64,000 nt of DNA from CAWCBG01 sp963793845. GTDB taxonomy: Bacteria; Acidobacteriota; Terriglobia; Terriglobales; Acidobacteriaceae. Shown here one piece after another: positions 26,128 to 35,532 of this stretch. The first letter of the stretch is position 1, and every line of letters starts with the position of its first letter. A model generated the notes under the pieces. That model did no database searches, was not told the origin of the DNA, and saw nothing but the letters and a program-made list of their open reading frames with translations. The stretch spans positions 1-64,000 of the forward strand of contig CAWCBG010000002.1 in the NCBI GenBank assembly GCA_963793845.1, read 5' to 3'. The position numbers and the translations under genes were made by a program.

Positions 26128-27054
26128 TCACGGTGCGCCAGCCTTCATGGCTTCCGCCCGCACGCCCATCACGCCTGATACGTAGTTGATGGGTGCATGG
26201 TCCGAGAGCTCGCGGACAGCATTGTTGCCCGGTCTCAGGTATTTCCCGGGATATTCCACATCGGCGGCCAGTCGATCGGCATCGATCCGGAAATCACCTG
26301 GATTGGCCGTCAGGTTGCCGTGGCGGTCGATGTACTGCGGCGGCCCCAGGTCTTCGTAGCCGATTACGAGCGGCACGGGCTTGGGCACCCGGGTCACGAT
26401 ATCGGTGCAGTCCACACAGCGGAAATTGCTGACGTTGGCAAGTGTTTCGGTGAAAGCGTGATCGCCCACCCGAGGCGAGCCGAAGGTGTAGAGCGCCATC
26501 TCCTTCATGTCAGCGTGCCACGCGCTTGCCAGCAACGTCGCCATGGCAGCACCCAGGCTGTGTCCGGTGATGAGAAGCCGGCAGTTGATGGACGGCTTCA
26601 CCGCGTCCAGTCCAGCGCGAAGTTCAGCCAGCGCCCCGGCAAAACCCGCGTGCACCAGACCTCCCTTTTCCCATCTTTCGGGTGCAATGAACGCGTCGGC
26701 GATCAGGTTCTGAAGGTCCTGTTTGTTGGTTCCGCGAAAACCGAGGATCGCCAGGTTGCGCCCGGGATGGCGGGCCAGCAAGCAATGAAAGCCGCTGCCC
26801 GCGAAGAGACCTGCATGGGGCGCACTTTCAATAAACATCGGAGGATCAGAGAAACCGAGGGGCGTTAACACCCCTCGGATCTTTGCCTGGTCAAAGGCCA
26901 GCGTACCCTGCGCATTGCAATAAGTAAGCCGGCAGAATTCGGCACACAGGGCAGCCTCCGGATTGGGCAGCCCGCCGGGAAAGAAGTTGCCACGCACGCA
27001 TGGAAAGAAGAGGTCTTCTTCCGTTGCACTGTAAGGAATGGATGACGATGCCAT
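26128..27054 (-). CDS. class 3 lipase family protein
   Basis: An alpha/beta-hydrolase of lipase class 3: FRGTNKQDLQNLIADA at the lid region, nucleophile GHSLGAAMA, acid in DCTDIVTRVP and catalytic His in SDHAPINY. YTFGSPRVGD is a further hallmark. I start it at ATG 27054, which follows GGAGG by four bases, giving 308 residues; the frame is open to 27150, and that longer form would carry a hydrophobic leader (AGAILCLIILPGSFHGG), so secretion depends on which start is used. No lipase chaperone or partner is nearby. Confidence 0.85.
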   Translation of the reverse strand: MASSSIPYSATEEDLFFPCVRGNFFPGGLPNPEAALCAEFCRLTYCNAQGTLAFDQAKIRGVLTPLGFSDPPMFIESAPHAGLFAGSGFHCLLARHPGRNLAILGFRGTNKQDLQNLIADAFIAPERWEKGGLVHAGFAGALAELRAGLDAVKPSINCRLLITGHSLGAAMATLLASAWHADMKEMALYTFGSPRVGDHAFTETLANVSNFRCVDCTDIVTRVPKPVPLVIGYEDLGPPQYIDRHGNLTANPGDFRIDADRLAADVEYPGKYLRPGNNAVRELSDHAPINYVSGVMGVRAEAMKAGAP

Positions 27055-27215
27055 AAAGCCTCCATGGAAGGACCCAGGCAGGATGATCAAGCAGAGTATG
27101 GCACCAGCAGAGCGGGAAAAACAGCAGAGTTTCGGATAGAGCGCCGACATCTGGTGCCTGAAGGTCCTCTATCCGTTCCTCTCCATGACGGCTGAATCCG
27201 CGATACAGTGAAGGC

Positions 27216-28187
27216 ATGCAATATCGTGTGCTGGGACGCACCGGCTTTAACGTCAGCGACATCGGATACGGACTGTGGGGCATGAGCGGCTGGACCGGCT
27301 CCGACGATCAGCAGTCTCTCGACTCCTTACAGCGTGCCGTGGATGCAGGCTGCACCTTCTTTGACTCGGCATGGGCTTATGGCAATGGCAAGAGCGACGA
27401 GTTTCTCGGCCGGACCATCGCCCGCAATCCCGGCAAGCGCTTGTATGCGGCGTCGAAGGTTCCGCCGATGAACCTGAAATGGCCGGCATCGCCCAACCAC
27501 AAGCATGCAGAAGTGTTCCCCGGCGAGCACGTCCGGCGTTACGCCGAGTCGATCCGCAAGAAACTGGGCACCGACGCGATCGACCTGCTACAGCTCCATG
27601 TGTGGGACGATTCGTGGACCGATGAGCCGGACTTTCGTAACACCGTGGAGGGGCTCAAGCGCGACGGCATCATTCGCGCCTTCGGGCTCAGCCTGAACCG
27701 CTGGGAGCCGGAGAACGGCATCAAGGCGATTCGCACCGGACTGGTCGATGCCGTCCAAGTGATCTACAACATCTTCGATCAGTCGCCGGAGGACGAGCTC
27801 TTCCCTGTCTGCCGCGAACTTAATATCGGCGTGATCGCGCGCGTTCCGCTCGACGAAGGCAGTCTCGGCGGCAAGCTGACACTCGACACAAAGTTCCCCG
27901 CGAACGACTGGCGCTCGCGCTACTTCGGGCCTAAGAACCTGAAGCCCACGGTCGAGCGGGTGGAGGAGCTGAAGAAGATCCTCCCGGAAGGCACGAGCCT
28001 GCCGGAACTGGCGCTGCGCTTCGTGCTCTCTCATCCCGTGGTGAGCACGACCATCGTGGGCATGCGCGATCCTGCGCACGTGGCTGCGAATGTCAGCTAC
28101 AGCGATAAGGGGCCGTTGAGCGCTGAGTTGCTCGCCCAGCTGAAAGGCCATCGCTGGGACCGCAAGCCCGAGCCCTGGTCGGATTAG
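27216..28187 (+). CDS. aldo/keto reductase
   Basis: A 323-residue NADPH-dependent oxidoreductase with the (beta/alpha)8 fold. Family marks include YRVLGRTGFNVSDIGYGLWGM, catalytic Asp and Tyr in FFDSAWAYGNGKSDEFLG, Lys in YAASKVPP, and the C-terminal cofactor region HPVVSTTIVGMRDPAHVAAN. It is closest in appearance to the YghZ/Tas-like general stress group. The substrate is not predictable. It is convergent with a potassium channel gene six bases away. Confidence 0.92.
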   Translation: MQYRVLGRTGFNVSDIGYGLWGMSGWTGSDDQQSLDSLQRAVDAGCTFFDSAWAYGNGKSDEFLGRTIARNPGKRLYAASKVPPMNLKWPASPNHKHAEVFPGEHVRRYAESIRKKLGTDAIDLLQLHVWDDSWTDEPDFRNTVEGLKRDGIIRAFGLSLNRWEPENGIKAIRTGLVDAVQVIYNIFDQSPEDELFPVCRELNIGVIARVPLDEGSLGGKLTLDTKFPANDWRSRYFGPKNLKPTVERVEELKKILPEGTSLPELALRFVLSHPVVSTTIVGMRDPAHVAANVSYSDKGPLSAELLAQLKGHRWDRKPEPWSD

Positions 28188-28193
28188 GCATCC

Positions 28194-28943
28194 TTACGCC
28201 TCGTGTTTCCTTCCCGCCGCCAGCAAGCCGATGAGCCGGCCCACCAGCACGGCGGGATACATGACTCCGGTAATCGACTCCAGAATCGCCAGCGACTTGG
28301 CCGGTCCCGCCACCGGGACCAGATCGCCATAGCCCACTGTTGTCAGGCTGATAAAACTGAAGAAGATGAGGTCAGGGGGATTGATCCGCTTCGCTCCCGT
28401 CACCGTTGACATGAACGAGCCCGGCCATACCTGCTCGATGAATGCGTAGATCAGGCCGTAGGTGATCCCGACGAGCATGTAGGCAGATACGGCGCCGGCC
28501 AGCGTATCGACCGTTACCGTGGGCGATGCAATCACCGCCCTCACAAAGATTGCGCACATGAAACACAGATAGAGCGAACCCAGTCCGAGGGCCACCACAT
28601 TCCAGCGGGGCAGATAGCCGAAGACATTCGCCAGGTGAATGAACATCGGTGGTATCCCCAGCGCAAACGCCACATGGGTGATACGCCCACGTCCCAGCAC
28701 CGTGTACAGCGCTGTGCCGATCAGCAAGACGGCGATCAGCCGGAACAAGTGGGCCCGCAGTCCATCACCCGCGGTGAATGGAAAACATACGATCACCATC
28801 AATTCGCTGACTAACAGATAAGTGAAGCGGTATGGACGATGGTGGCGAGAAAGCGCCCTGACCGGACTGACAACCGAAGAAGCCTGCGACAAATGCCCTC
28901 CATGATTCGCGGAACCCGGCGGGTAACGGCTCCGCGAATTCAA
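28194..28943 (-). CDS. two-pore-helix potassium channel (Ion_trans_2)
   Basis: A 249-residue membrane protein with about six hydrophobic segments. The pore carries the K+ selectivity filter TVGYGD (residues 202-207) after SFISLT, followed by the inner helix LAILESITGVMYPAVLVGRLIGLL. Four helices before the pore resemble the DUF-type channel variant with no voltage-sensor arginines. No RCK/TrkA nucleotide-binding domain is attached, so gating is unknown. The N-terminal 35 residues are polar and the exact start is uncertain. Confidence 0.88.
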   Translation of the reverse strand: MNSRSRYPPGSANHGGHLSQASSVVSPVRALSRHHRPYRFTYLLVSELMVIVCFPFTAGDGLRAHLFRLIAVLLIGTALYTVLGRGRITHVAFALGIPPMFIHLANVFGYLPRWNVVALGLGSLYLCFMCAIFVRAVIASPTVTVDTLAGAVSAYMLVGITYGLIYAFIEQVWPGSFMSTVTGAKRINPPDLIFFSFISLTTVGYGDLVPVAGPAKSLAILESITGVMYPAVLVGRLIGLLAAGRKHEA

Positions 28944-29147
28944 CCAGCCTATGCTGAACCGCCCTCAAGATACAAAAGAAAAGATTGCTCCCCCGCATGG
29001 ATTAACCGGAATCCGCAATTCGCGGCCACCGAGGTGATGATGCCGTGATATGACCGGCCGCATGGCCGTGGGGTGCGTGGCGCACAGCGTCAATGCCGGG
29101 TGCTAAAATCAAAGGTTTTGTATTCCCTCTTTTGAAGGATTGTCCTC

Positions 29148-30323
29148 ATGTCTGAACTTACAACTTCGATTGCCGCTCCCGCTCCCCTGGTCTCGCTGAC
29201 TGAAGATGAAACCCTGTTTCGCGACACAGTTCGCCAGTTCGCCGACGAATCCGTCCGGCCCTTCGTCAAGGAAATGGACGAGAAGGGCGTCTTTGAACCC
29301 TCGCTCATCCGGCAATTCTTCGAGCTTGGCCTGATGGGCATCGAGATTCCCGTCGAATACGGCGGCGGCGGCGGCACGTTCTTCGAGGCCATCCTCGCAG
29401 TGGAAGAACTTTCGCGGGTCGATCCCTCGGCCGGAGTCGTAGTCGATGTGCAGAATACGCTGGTCAACAATGCCCTCATGCGCTGGACCACCGACGAGCA
29501 GAAGAAGCGCTATCTGCCGCGTATGTGTGCAGATACCGTGGGCGCCTATGCGCTCAGCGAAGCAGGCTCAGGCTCCGACGCATTTGGCCTCCAGGCCAAG
29601 GCCGAACTGAAGGGCGACGAGTGGATTCTGAACGGACAGAAGATGTGGATCACCAACGGCAAAGAAGCTGGCGTCTTCATCATGCTGGCGACAGTCGATC
29701 CCTCGGCCGGATACAAGGGCATCACCGCCTTCATCGTCGAGAAAGACTTTCCCGGTTTCACCGTCGGCAAAAAGGAAGACAAGCTCGGCATCCGCGCCTC
29801 CAGCACTTGCGAGCTGATCATGGAAGACTGCCGCGTGCCCAAGGACAATGTGCTGGGGCAAGTCGGCAAGGGCTACAAGATCGCCATCGAAACGCTGAAC
29901 GAAGGGCGCATCGGCATTGGCGCGCAGATGCTTGGCCTGGCTCGTGGCGCCTTCGAGTTCGCCGTGAAGTACGCCCAGGAGCGCAAGCAGTTTGGCCGTG
30001 CCATCGCCGAGTTTCAGGGCATTCAGTTCCAGATCGCGCAAATGGCCACCGAGATCGAGGCCGCGCGCATGCTGCTGTACAACTGCGCCCGCATGAAAGA
30101 CGCGGGCATGAGCTTCCTGAAGGAAGCCGCCATGACCAAGCTCTACTGCTCGCAGGTGGCCGAGCGCGTGGCCTCGTTATGCGTGGAGATCTATGGCGGC
30201 TACGGTTTCACCAAAGATTATCCGGTGGAGAAGTACTTTCGCGATTCGAAGATCGGCAAGATCTACGAAGGCACCTCCAACATGCAGTTGCAGACGATCG
30301 CCAAGCTGGTGCTGGGGAAATAA
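29148..30323 (+). CDS. acyl-CoA dehydrogenase, short/branched-chain type
   Basis: A 391-residue FAD flavoenzyme for the first step of beta-oxidation or branched-chain amino acid breakdown. Landmarks are YALSEAGSGSDAFGLQAKA, WITNG, ERIGIGAQMLG-like region, RKQFGRAIAEFQGIQFQIA, YGGYGFTKDYPVEKYFRD and the catalytic Glu374 in IYEGTSNMQLQ. Its position of the catalytic Glu suits short-chain/2-methyl-branched enzymes. GAAGGA lies upstream of the ATG. No ETF or thiolase genes are adjacent. Confidence 0.93.
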   Translation: MSELTTSIAAPAPLVSLTEDETLFRDTVRQFADESVRPFVKEMDEKGVFEPSLIRQFFELGLMGIEIPVEYGGGGGTFFEAILAVEELSRVDPSAGVVVDVQNTLVNNALMRWTTDEQKKRYLPRMCADTVGAYALSEAGSGSDAFGLQAKAELKGDEWILNGQKMWITNGKEAGVFIMLATVDPSAGYKGITAFIVEKDFPGFTVGKKEDKLGIRASSTCELIMEDCRVPKDNVLGQVGKGYKIAIETLNEGRIGIGAQMLGLARGAFEFAVKYAQERKQFGRAIAEFQGIQFQIAQMATEIEAARMLLYNCARMKDAGMSFLKEAAMTKLYCSQVAERVASLCVEIYGGYGFTKDYPVEKYFRDSKIGKIYEGTSNMQLQTIAKLVLGK

Positions 30324-30388
30324 GTTTGCCAATCGCGGGCGGTGCCGCCGGCTCAAGCCGACTCGTTCGATTGATAAGACCGGTTGAC

Positions 30389-30454
30389 GCCGCGCTGAAG
30401 CGCGGCTCTACCGTACGCAAGACGGATTACAGATTTCTTGACCGCTTTAGCGGT
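30389..30454. repeat. two short hairpins after the acyl-CoA dehydrogenase gene
   Basis: GCCGCGCT-GA-AGCGCGGC (30389-30406, 8-bp stem) and ACCGCT-TT-AGCGGT (30441-30454, 6-bp stem) lie between the convergent dehydrogenase and TIR genes. They may terminate transcription from both sides or be remnants of a dispersed palindrome; neither has a T tract. Confidence 0.5.
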
Positions 30455-30462
30455 TCAGACCA

Positions 30463-33400
30463 TCAGTTACTCTCGCCGGCCGCAGCACCGCGAACGCCGG
30501 CGAGGATTCCCTTTGCATCCGCCTGACGTACGGCATCGAGCAGGCGCAGCACTCTTCCGACTGCAACGGGATCGCGATTCAATGCCCGGCTGGCGGTGTA
30601 AGCCGCCTCGGCATCCGCGAGATGTTGTGACCCCTCGCACAGCGCCAAACCCGCCAGGATCAAGCCTTTCGAATCGAGCGCCTCGAAGAACTGCGGACTG
30701 CGAGCAAGCACCTCATTCGCCTGATCGAGCGCGAGCGCCAGAGTCTCCCGTGCCGCGGCGCGGTCGCCCTGACGAAGCACAATCGCCCCCAACAGCGCCG
30801 ATGCGCTGTGGTTGTACAGTGGCAGGTCGTATTTACGCGCCTCTTCCGCCATCGCGCGCGCGGTGACGAGTTCATCACGCAACAGGCCGGTCAGGGCGAT
30901 GCCCATGCGCGCACCTTGCTGAGTCTGCGTGTTGCCGATTTCGTCGGCGATGTCGGCCGCTTCCTTGAAGAGCTTTGCCGCTGTCTCAAGATCGTCGCGG
31001 TCAATCTGGATATGCCCCAGCATGATGTCGATGGCAGCCTCGACCAGCCGGTATCCAATATCATGGACGATCGCCAGCGAACCCTTGAGGTATTGCAGCG
31101 CCTTCTCCGTCTGCCCGATGCAGGCGTAGCGCTCGCCCAGGTTGCACAGATCGAGCGCCTGGTTGGGCCGGTCCTTCTGCTCACGATCGATGGCCAGAGC
31201 CTGCTCGTAATAGTCGATCGCCACAGCGCTCTGGCCAAGGAAACCGTATTGCCAGCCAAGTCCGCTCAGGTCCAGCGACTCGCCTTGGCGGTTGCCCACC
31301 TCCTGATGAATAGCGAGTCCCTGCTTGTAATAGTCAATCGCCTTCTGCGTCTGTCCCATCTCGGCGAAACAGGTACCCAGATTGCCGAGCCACGTTCCTT
31401 CGCCCGAGCGGTCCGGAATCTGCCGCGCCAGCGCCAGCGCACGCTCGTAACAGGCCACCGACTTCTGGTCGAAGCCCATGCGGATGTAGCCGGAGCCGAG
31501 ATTCCCGACGCTGTTCTGCTCCAACACGGGGTCGTTGATCTTCCCTTGCAGACGCTCGTGCAGTTGCGTCATCAGGCGGTAGTGTCCCCAAAGGAACAGG
31601 TACTCGAAGTCGATAGTCAACAGCAACGCCGCCGCGGTGTCATAGTCCTCGCCGGCCATGCGCAGCTCGAACTCGGAAAATTGTGCGGCCAGGTCGTCCA
31701 GCGTCTTCCAGGCTTCGCGCGGCTTGCGCGACTGGGCGAACCATTCGGCCGCACGATGCTGTAACGCATAACGGGTAAACGGCGGCGGAGTGGCACCCCT
31801 GTCCGCCTTCTGTCCCTCCGGAATGCGGCCCACCGCGTAATCCCGATCGACCTGGTGCAGATAGTAGCGTCCGGCATCGCGCCGCACAAACTGCATGTTC
31901 ACCAGCCGGCTGAGTACCGGCGCGCTGTCGATGCCGGGAACGTACGGCTGCAGAAGATAGTCCACCGCCGCTCCAGGAACCGGATAACGATAAATCGCCA
32001 GCGCCTGCACTACTCGCTGCGCCGTCAGGTCAAGGCGGCTGAAGGCCTCGCCTACCAGCACCGCCACCACCTGCTCCGGCAGCAACTGTTTGGTGTCGTC
32101 CAGAAGATTCTGTAACGAGGTATCGCGATCGGCGGAAAGAATGCCGAACAGATGCTCCAGCGCGCGAGGATAGCCACGCGTTCGATCGCGTGCCTGCGCC
32201 AGCAGCGCGTCCGGCGCATCTTTCAGTCCCACCTTGCCGTCGCTGTCCATGGCGCGCAGGATGTTTTCGGCATAAGGATGCTCCAGCCCTTCATCGAGAT
32301 CGCGACGGCGTTGGCGTCCGGGCTCGACCAGCGCCAGCTCGCGCGGCAACACCCGCGTGGTGATGATCACCTTCAGCCCGTGCGGAGGCAGTTCCAGCAG
32401 CGCCCGAAGCCCTTCGTTCAGTTCCGCGTTCTTGATGCGGCCGCTCTCGACGTCGACTTCGTCCTCAAAGTTGTCCAGCAGCACCACGGTGCGGCCCACA
32501 GGAAAGGCCTCCGTCAGCGCCCGCATGGTCTCCTGCGTGGTTGCCTTGGGATTCTTGTAGACGGCGTCGAGCTGGCGCACCGCATCGTCAGGTAGCAGCT
32601 TGGTCAGCCCGGCGTAGAGGTCAGGCACAGTCACGCGATGGAAGGAACGCGCATCGCTCAGGTATACGATGCCGTCGACCGACAGTGGTCCGCCATCGTC
32701 GGGAAGCTGGCCGCCTTCGAGCGAGCGCAGCAGGCGGCACACCATGGCCGACTTACCGACTCCGCCGCGGCCCACTATCGTCATCTGGCGCAGCGCATCA
32801 TCCTTGAGGAAATCGCCGACGAGTTTCGTTTCGACATGACGGTCCTGGAACCATGTGGGTGCAATCAGAGGGGGCGGGTTGATGAACTTCGTCTGCGCCA
32901 CGACCACCAGCGGCTTCGAAGGTTCACGTACCAGCTCGAGGCCCCGCTTGATGCTCTCGGCAACCCGCTCCTCGGCGGCGCGAGGATTCGCAATGACCGC
33001 CTTCTGTTGCGCCACCTGCCGCTCCAGTTCGGCAATGTCTTCGCGGATACGCGCTTCCTGTTCGGGTTGCGCCCGTGACAACTCGCGCTTCGCGTCCGCG
33101 ACTCTATACTCCAGGGCTTTCAATTGCCCTTCGGGAGAATCCGCCCAGACGAGATACTTGCGCAGCCGCGCCAGCGCCGCGTCAAAGGCGCCGGTGAAGT
33201 CGACGTACTCGCGCGACCCTAGGCTGAAGGGCAACTCCGCATCGCGATTCAGCAATAAAGGAATTACCGGCTTCTTGTAGCGTAGCGCCCGCACCCATTC
33301 GTTCTTGCAGACCGAATTGGATTGCACGCTGTCGGGCGTCATGATGAAGATCAGCCCCTTACAGTCCTTGATGGCTTCGACAATCTGATCGTCCCACTGC

Positions 33401-33534
33401 TCGCTGGGGCGAAGTTCGCGCTTGTCGAGCCAGACGGGAAAAGGCGGCGGCCCCGCCGCCAACTCGTCCGCCAGCTTCAAGGAGAAGTCTTTACCATCAA
33501 CCGACGAATAGCTGAGGAACAAATGGGCAGGCAT
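30463..33534 (-). CDS. TIR-STAND NTPase-TPR protein
   Basis: A 1023-residue multidomain protein. Residues 1-130 are a TIR domain (LFLSYSSVDGKDFSLKLADEL, VWLDKREL) with Glu79 in VCKNEW at the position of the NADase catalytic Glu. Residues 140-200 are a charged coiled coil. A STAND/NB-ARC-type NTPase follows: Walker A VGRGGVGKS (254-262), Walker B VVLLDNFED (350-358), IITTRVLP sensor-like segment and a winged-helix region. The C-terminal 400 residues hold TPR repeats (YIRMGFDQKSVACYERALALA, AEMGQTQKAIDYYKQGLAI and more). This NLR-like architecture suits a ligand-triggered NAD-degrading defence or signalling protein, but no phage-defence neighbours are present to confirm it. Confidence 0.88.
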   Translation of the reverse strand: MPAHLFLSYSSVDGKDFSLKLADELAAGPPPFPVWLDKRELRPSEQWDDQIVEAIKDCKGLIFIMTPDSVQSNSVCKNEWVRALRYKKPVIPLLLNRDAELPFSLGSREYVDFTGAFDAALARLRKYLVWADSPEGQLKALEYRVADAKRELSRAQPEQEARIREDIAELERQVAQQKAVIANPRAAEERVAESIKRGLELVREPSKPLVVVAQTKFINPPPLIAPTWFQDRHVETKLVGDFLKDDALRQMTIVGRGGVGKSAMVCRLLRSLEGGQLPDDGGPLSVDGIVYLSDARSFHRVTVPDLYAGLTKLLPDDAVRQLDAVYKNPKATTQETMRALTEAFPVGRTVVLLDNFEDEVDVESGRIKNAELNEGLRALLELPPHGLKVIITTRVLPRELALVEPGRQRRRDLDEGLEHPYAENILRAMDSDGKVGLKDAPDALLAQARDRTRGYPRALEHLFGILSADRDTSLQNLLDDTKQLLPEQVVAVLVGEAFSRLDLTAQRVVQALAIYRYPVPGAAVDYLLQPYVPGIDSAPVLSRLVNMQFVRRDAGRYYLHQVDRDYAVGRIPEGQKADRGATPPPFTRYALQHRAAEWFAQSRKPREAWKTLDDLAAQFSEFELRMAGEDYDTAAALLLTIDFEYLFLWGHYRLMTQLHERLQGKINDPVLEQNSVGNLGSGYIRMGFDQKSVACYERALALARQIPDRSGEGTWLGNLGTCFAEMGQTQKAIDYYKQGLAIHQEVGNRQGESLDLSGLGWQYGFLGQSAVAIDYYEQALAIDREQKDRPNQALDLCNLGERYACIGQTEKALQYLKGSLAIVHDIGYRLVEAAIDIMLGHIQIDRDDLETAAKLFKEAADIADEIGNTQTQQGARMGIALTGLLRDELVTARAMAEEARKYDLPLYNHSASALLGAIVLRQGDRAAARETLALALDQANEVLARSPQFFEALDSKGLILAGLALCEGSQHLADAEAAYTASRALNRDPVAVGRVLRLLDAVRQADAKGILAGVRGAAAGESN

Positions 33535-33621
33535 GCATTCCCCTGGGCCGCATCGCTGTCACGCGGCGGAACTGCAATAAAGAGTTTCGCCGCTATCGTA
33601 ACTCGAAATTCGGCGGCATTT

Positions 33622-34257
33622 TCACAATTCGAAACGCAGCAGTCCAAAGCTCTCCGGTACGTGGAAGTTCGGTTCGGGTGAGTAGGTAGGGTTCCAGGCT
33701 AGATACGCGCGCTCAGGATCGCTTCCCTCGCAGCGATAGAAGTTCGCGCGCCATGGACTCTGAGGATCAAAGTTGTCGGTCAGGCTGTTCATCGGAATCG
33801 CCAATTCCGCAGTCCACATTTTCGCGACCGCATCCAGCCTCACCACCCGACGCAACTCCCGGCTCATCAGCCTGCCGCCCTCTGGAGTGATTTCCAAGTC
33901 GACCCATTGTCCATTGGGGCTGACCTCGAATTCCTTGTAGTAGCGAGAACCAAAACGATCCGGCTGGAGAAACACCTCGGCAACATCGCAATCCCAGAGA
34001 TGGTCGCGCCGCCCGCCGGGCTCGGCCTCGTCAAACACATGAATGGACTCGATAGCTGCAACGAAACTGCAGATAAAGTGCGCCCGATGCGTCCACAGCA
34101 GCCGCACTTCAGTTCGGCGCTGCGGATCGGCATTCTTGCCCTGCCAGTTTGAATCGAAGGCGATGCCATGAGCGCGCTCCCAATCCAACGGCGAAGGCAT
34201 GCCGTCGGAATCGAGCGGCTCCCGCAGATGAATAGCAACGACTTCCGTGTCAGGCAT
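33622..34257 (-). CDS. CBM9-like carbohydrate-binding family protein
   Basis: A 211-residue protein without a signal peptide, resembling the carbohydrate-binding module family 9-like proteins found alone in many soil bacteria. Typical features are the beta-sandwich segments RTEVRLLWTHRAHFICSFVA, DVAEVFLQPD, YYKEFEVSPNGQWVDLEI, WTAELAIPMNSL, WRANFYRCEG and AWNPTYSPEPNFHVPESFGLLRF. Whether it binds sugar is untested. It is the stand-alone form, not attached to a glycosidase, and has its own ATG at 34257. Confidence 0.85.
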   Translation of the reverse strand: MPDTEVVAIHLREPLDSDGMPSPLDWERAHGIAFDSNWQGKNADPQRRTEVRLLWTHRAHFICSFVAAIESIHVFDEAEPGGRRDHLWDCDVAEVFLQPDRFGSRYYKEFEVSPNGQWVDLEITPEGGRLMSRELRRVVRLDAVAKMWTAELAIPMNSLTDNFDPQSPWRANFYRCEGSDPERAYLAWNPTYSPEPNFHVPESFGLLRFEL

Positions 34258-34371
34258 GGATTTTGGTGTGAGCTATTCTAACCGCGACATCCGGTCATCC
34301 CAGAGGTAAGTCGCTTTCCGTGACGCACCTTCGCGTGCCGACTTCAGCCAGGTTCGAGCGGGCACCCGTCC

Positions 34372-35532
34372 CTACTTCTCGCCCGGACTGCCGTTGGCCG
34401 CACGCTGCTGCTGGTTGGCGTAGTAGCCGCTGCGGGTGCGCACGCGCAGGTTCTTGTAGCCGCGAGCCTGGGCTTCCACTTTCACCGTCCGGAAGCCACC
34501 CTGGCTTCGGGGCGTCGTCGGCTTATACCCGATGGTGTACTGATTGCGGATGTCATGTGCGATCTGCTGCGTAATCGATTCGACTTCGTTCAGATCTTTG
34601 GGAAAGAACGCCACCCCGCCGGTGTCCTCGGCCATTTCGCGCAGGGCGCGCTTCGCCCGCTTGGAGTGCTCGTCTCCCAACAATCCTATGGTGTAGATCG
34701 TCGGACCATTCTCTTCCTGCAGGCGCTTGATAGCCTGCTCCAGGGACTCGCGACTGGCGTTGTCTTCGCCGTCGGTCACAACCAGCAGGACCTTCTTTTC
34801 CAGCGAGCCGCTCTTCTTCAGATGATCGGAGGAGGCCACTACCGCATCGTAGAGCGCCGTGCCGCCGCGCGACTCGATGCGCTCCAGTGCATCCTTCAGC
34901 TTGGGGATGCTGGCCGTATAGTCCTGGTCGAGGAAGTACTCCTCATTGAAGTTCACGACGAAGACTTTGTCCTGGGGATTGCTGGCCTTCACCAGGTTGA
35001 TGGCAGCGGCGTTCACCGCCGGCCGCTTATCGCGCATGGAACCCGAGTTGTCAATCACGATTCCCATCGCGACCGGGATGTCTTCGTTGCGGAACGAGGT
35101 GATCTTCTGGGGCTGGCCATCTTCAAAGACCGAGAAGTCTCCACGTGTGAGTTGGGTAACCAGTCGGTTCTTGTCGTCGACGACGGTGGCGTGCAGGGTA
35201 ACTTCATCGACTTCCTTGCGGAAGACGAACACATCACCACTCTTCGCGTCAGGCGCCTCGCCCTCCGGTTTCGCAGGGACTTGCACAGTATCGCCCGGCT
35301 GATTAGGAGCCTGTGGCAAAGGCGCGGCACTCTGGCTACCCGCGGGAGTTTGCGGCGCGTTGGCCTGAGCGGAACCGGTTTGAGCCGGCGGATTCGATGG
35401 TGGCGTGGCACTTTGGGTTTGGACCTGCGCGGCCTGCGGCGCCGGGGCCGCCAGGTTTTGCGCGGCCAGCCATGTTCCTAGTACCAGAATGCAGGCTAGC
35501 AGCAGGAAATATCGATTATTCCGAAGGTGCAT
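34372..35532 (-). CDS. VWFA-related acidobacterial protein (first of pair)
   Basis: A 386-residue protein with a signal peptide (FLLLACILVLGTWLAAQ), a Pro/Gln/Ala-rich low-complexity linker (residues 27-95) and a von Willebrand A domain of the acidobacterial type (TIGR03436-like). The N-terminal strand is VTLHATVVDDKNRLVTQLTRGDFSVFEDG, the metal site (MIDAS) begins at Asp161 in DNSGSM, and TDGEDNASRE and GGVAFFP follow. It ends in a short beta domain (RTRSGYYA). Function is unknown; metal-dependent adhesion or protein binding is the general role of VWA domains. Its start overlaps the 3' end of the upstream paralogue by 17 bases. Confidence 0.88.
   Translation of the reverse strand: MHLRNNRYFLLLACILVLGTWLAAQNLAAPAPQAAQVQTQSATPPSNPPAQTGSAQANAPQTPAGSQSAAPLPQAPNQPGDTVQVPAKPEGEAPDAKSGDVFVFRKEVDEVTLHATVVDDKNRLVTQLTRGDFSVFEDGQPQKITSFRNEDIPVAMGIVIDNSGSMRDKRPAVNAAAINLVKASNPQDKVFVVNFNEEYFLDQDYTASIPKLKDALERIESRGGTALYDAVVASSDHLKKSGSLEKKVLLVVTDGEDNASRESLEQAIKRLQEENGPTIYTIGLLGDEHSKRAKRALREMAEDTGGVAFFPKDLNEVESITQQIAHDIRNQYTIGYKPTTPRSQGGFRTVKVEAQARGYKNLRVRTRSGYYANQQQRAANGSPGEK

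Noticed and set aside
29148..34257. Defence island around the TIR-STAND gene
   Set aside because: Neighbours are acyl-CoA dehydrogenase and a CBM9-like protein; no integrase, restriction or toxin-antitoxin genes are present.
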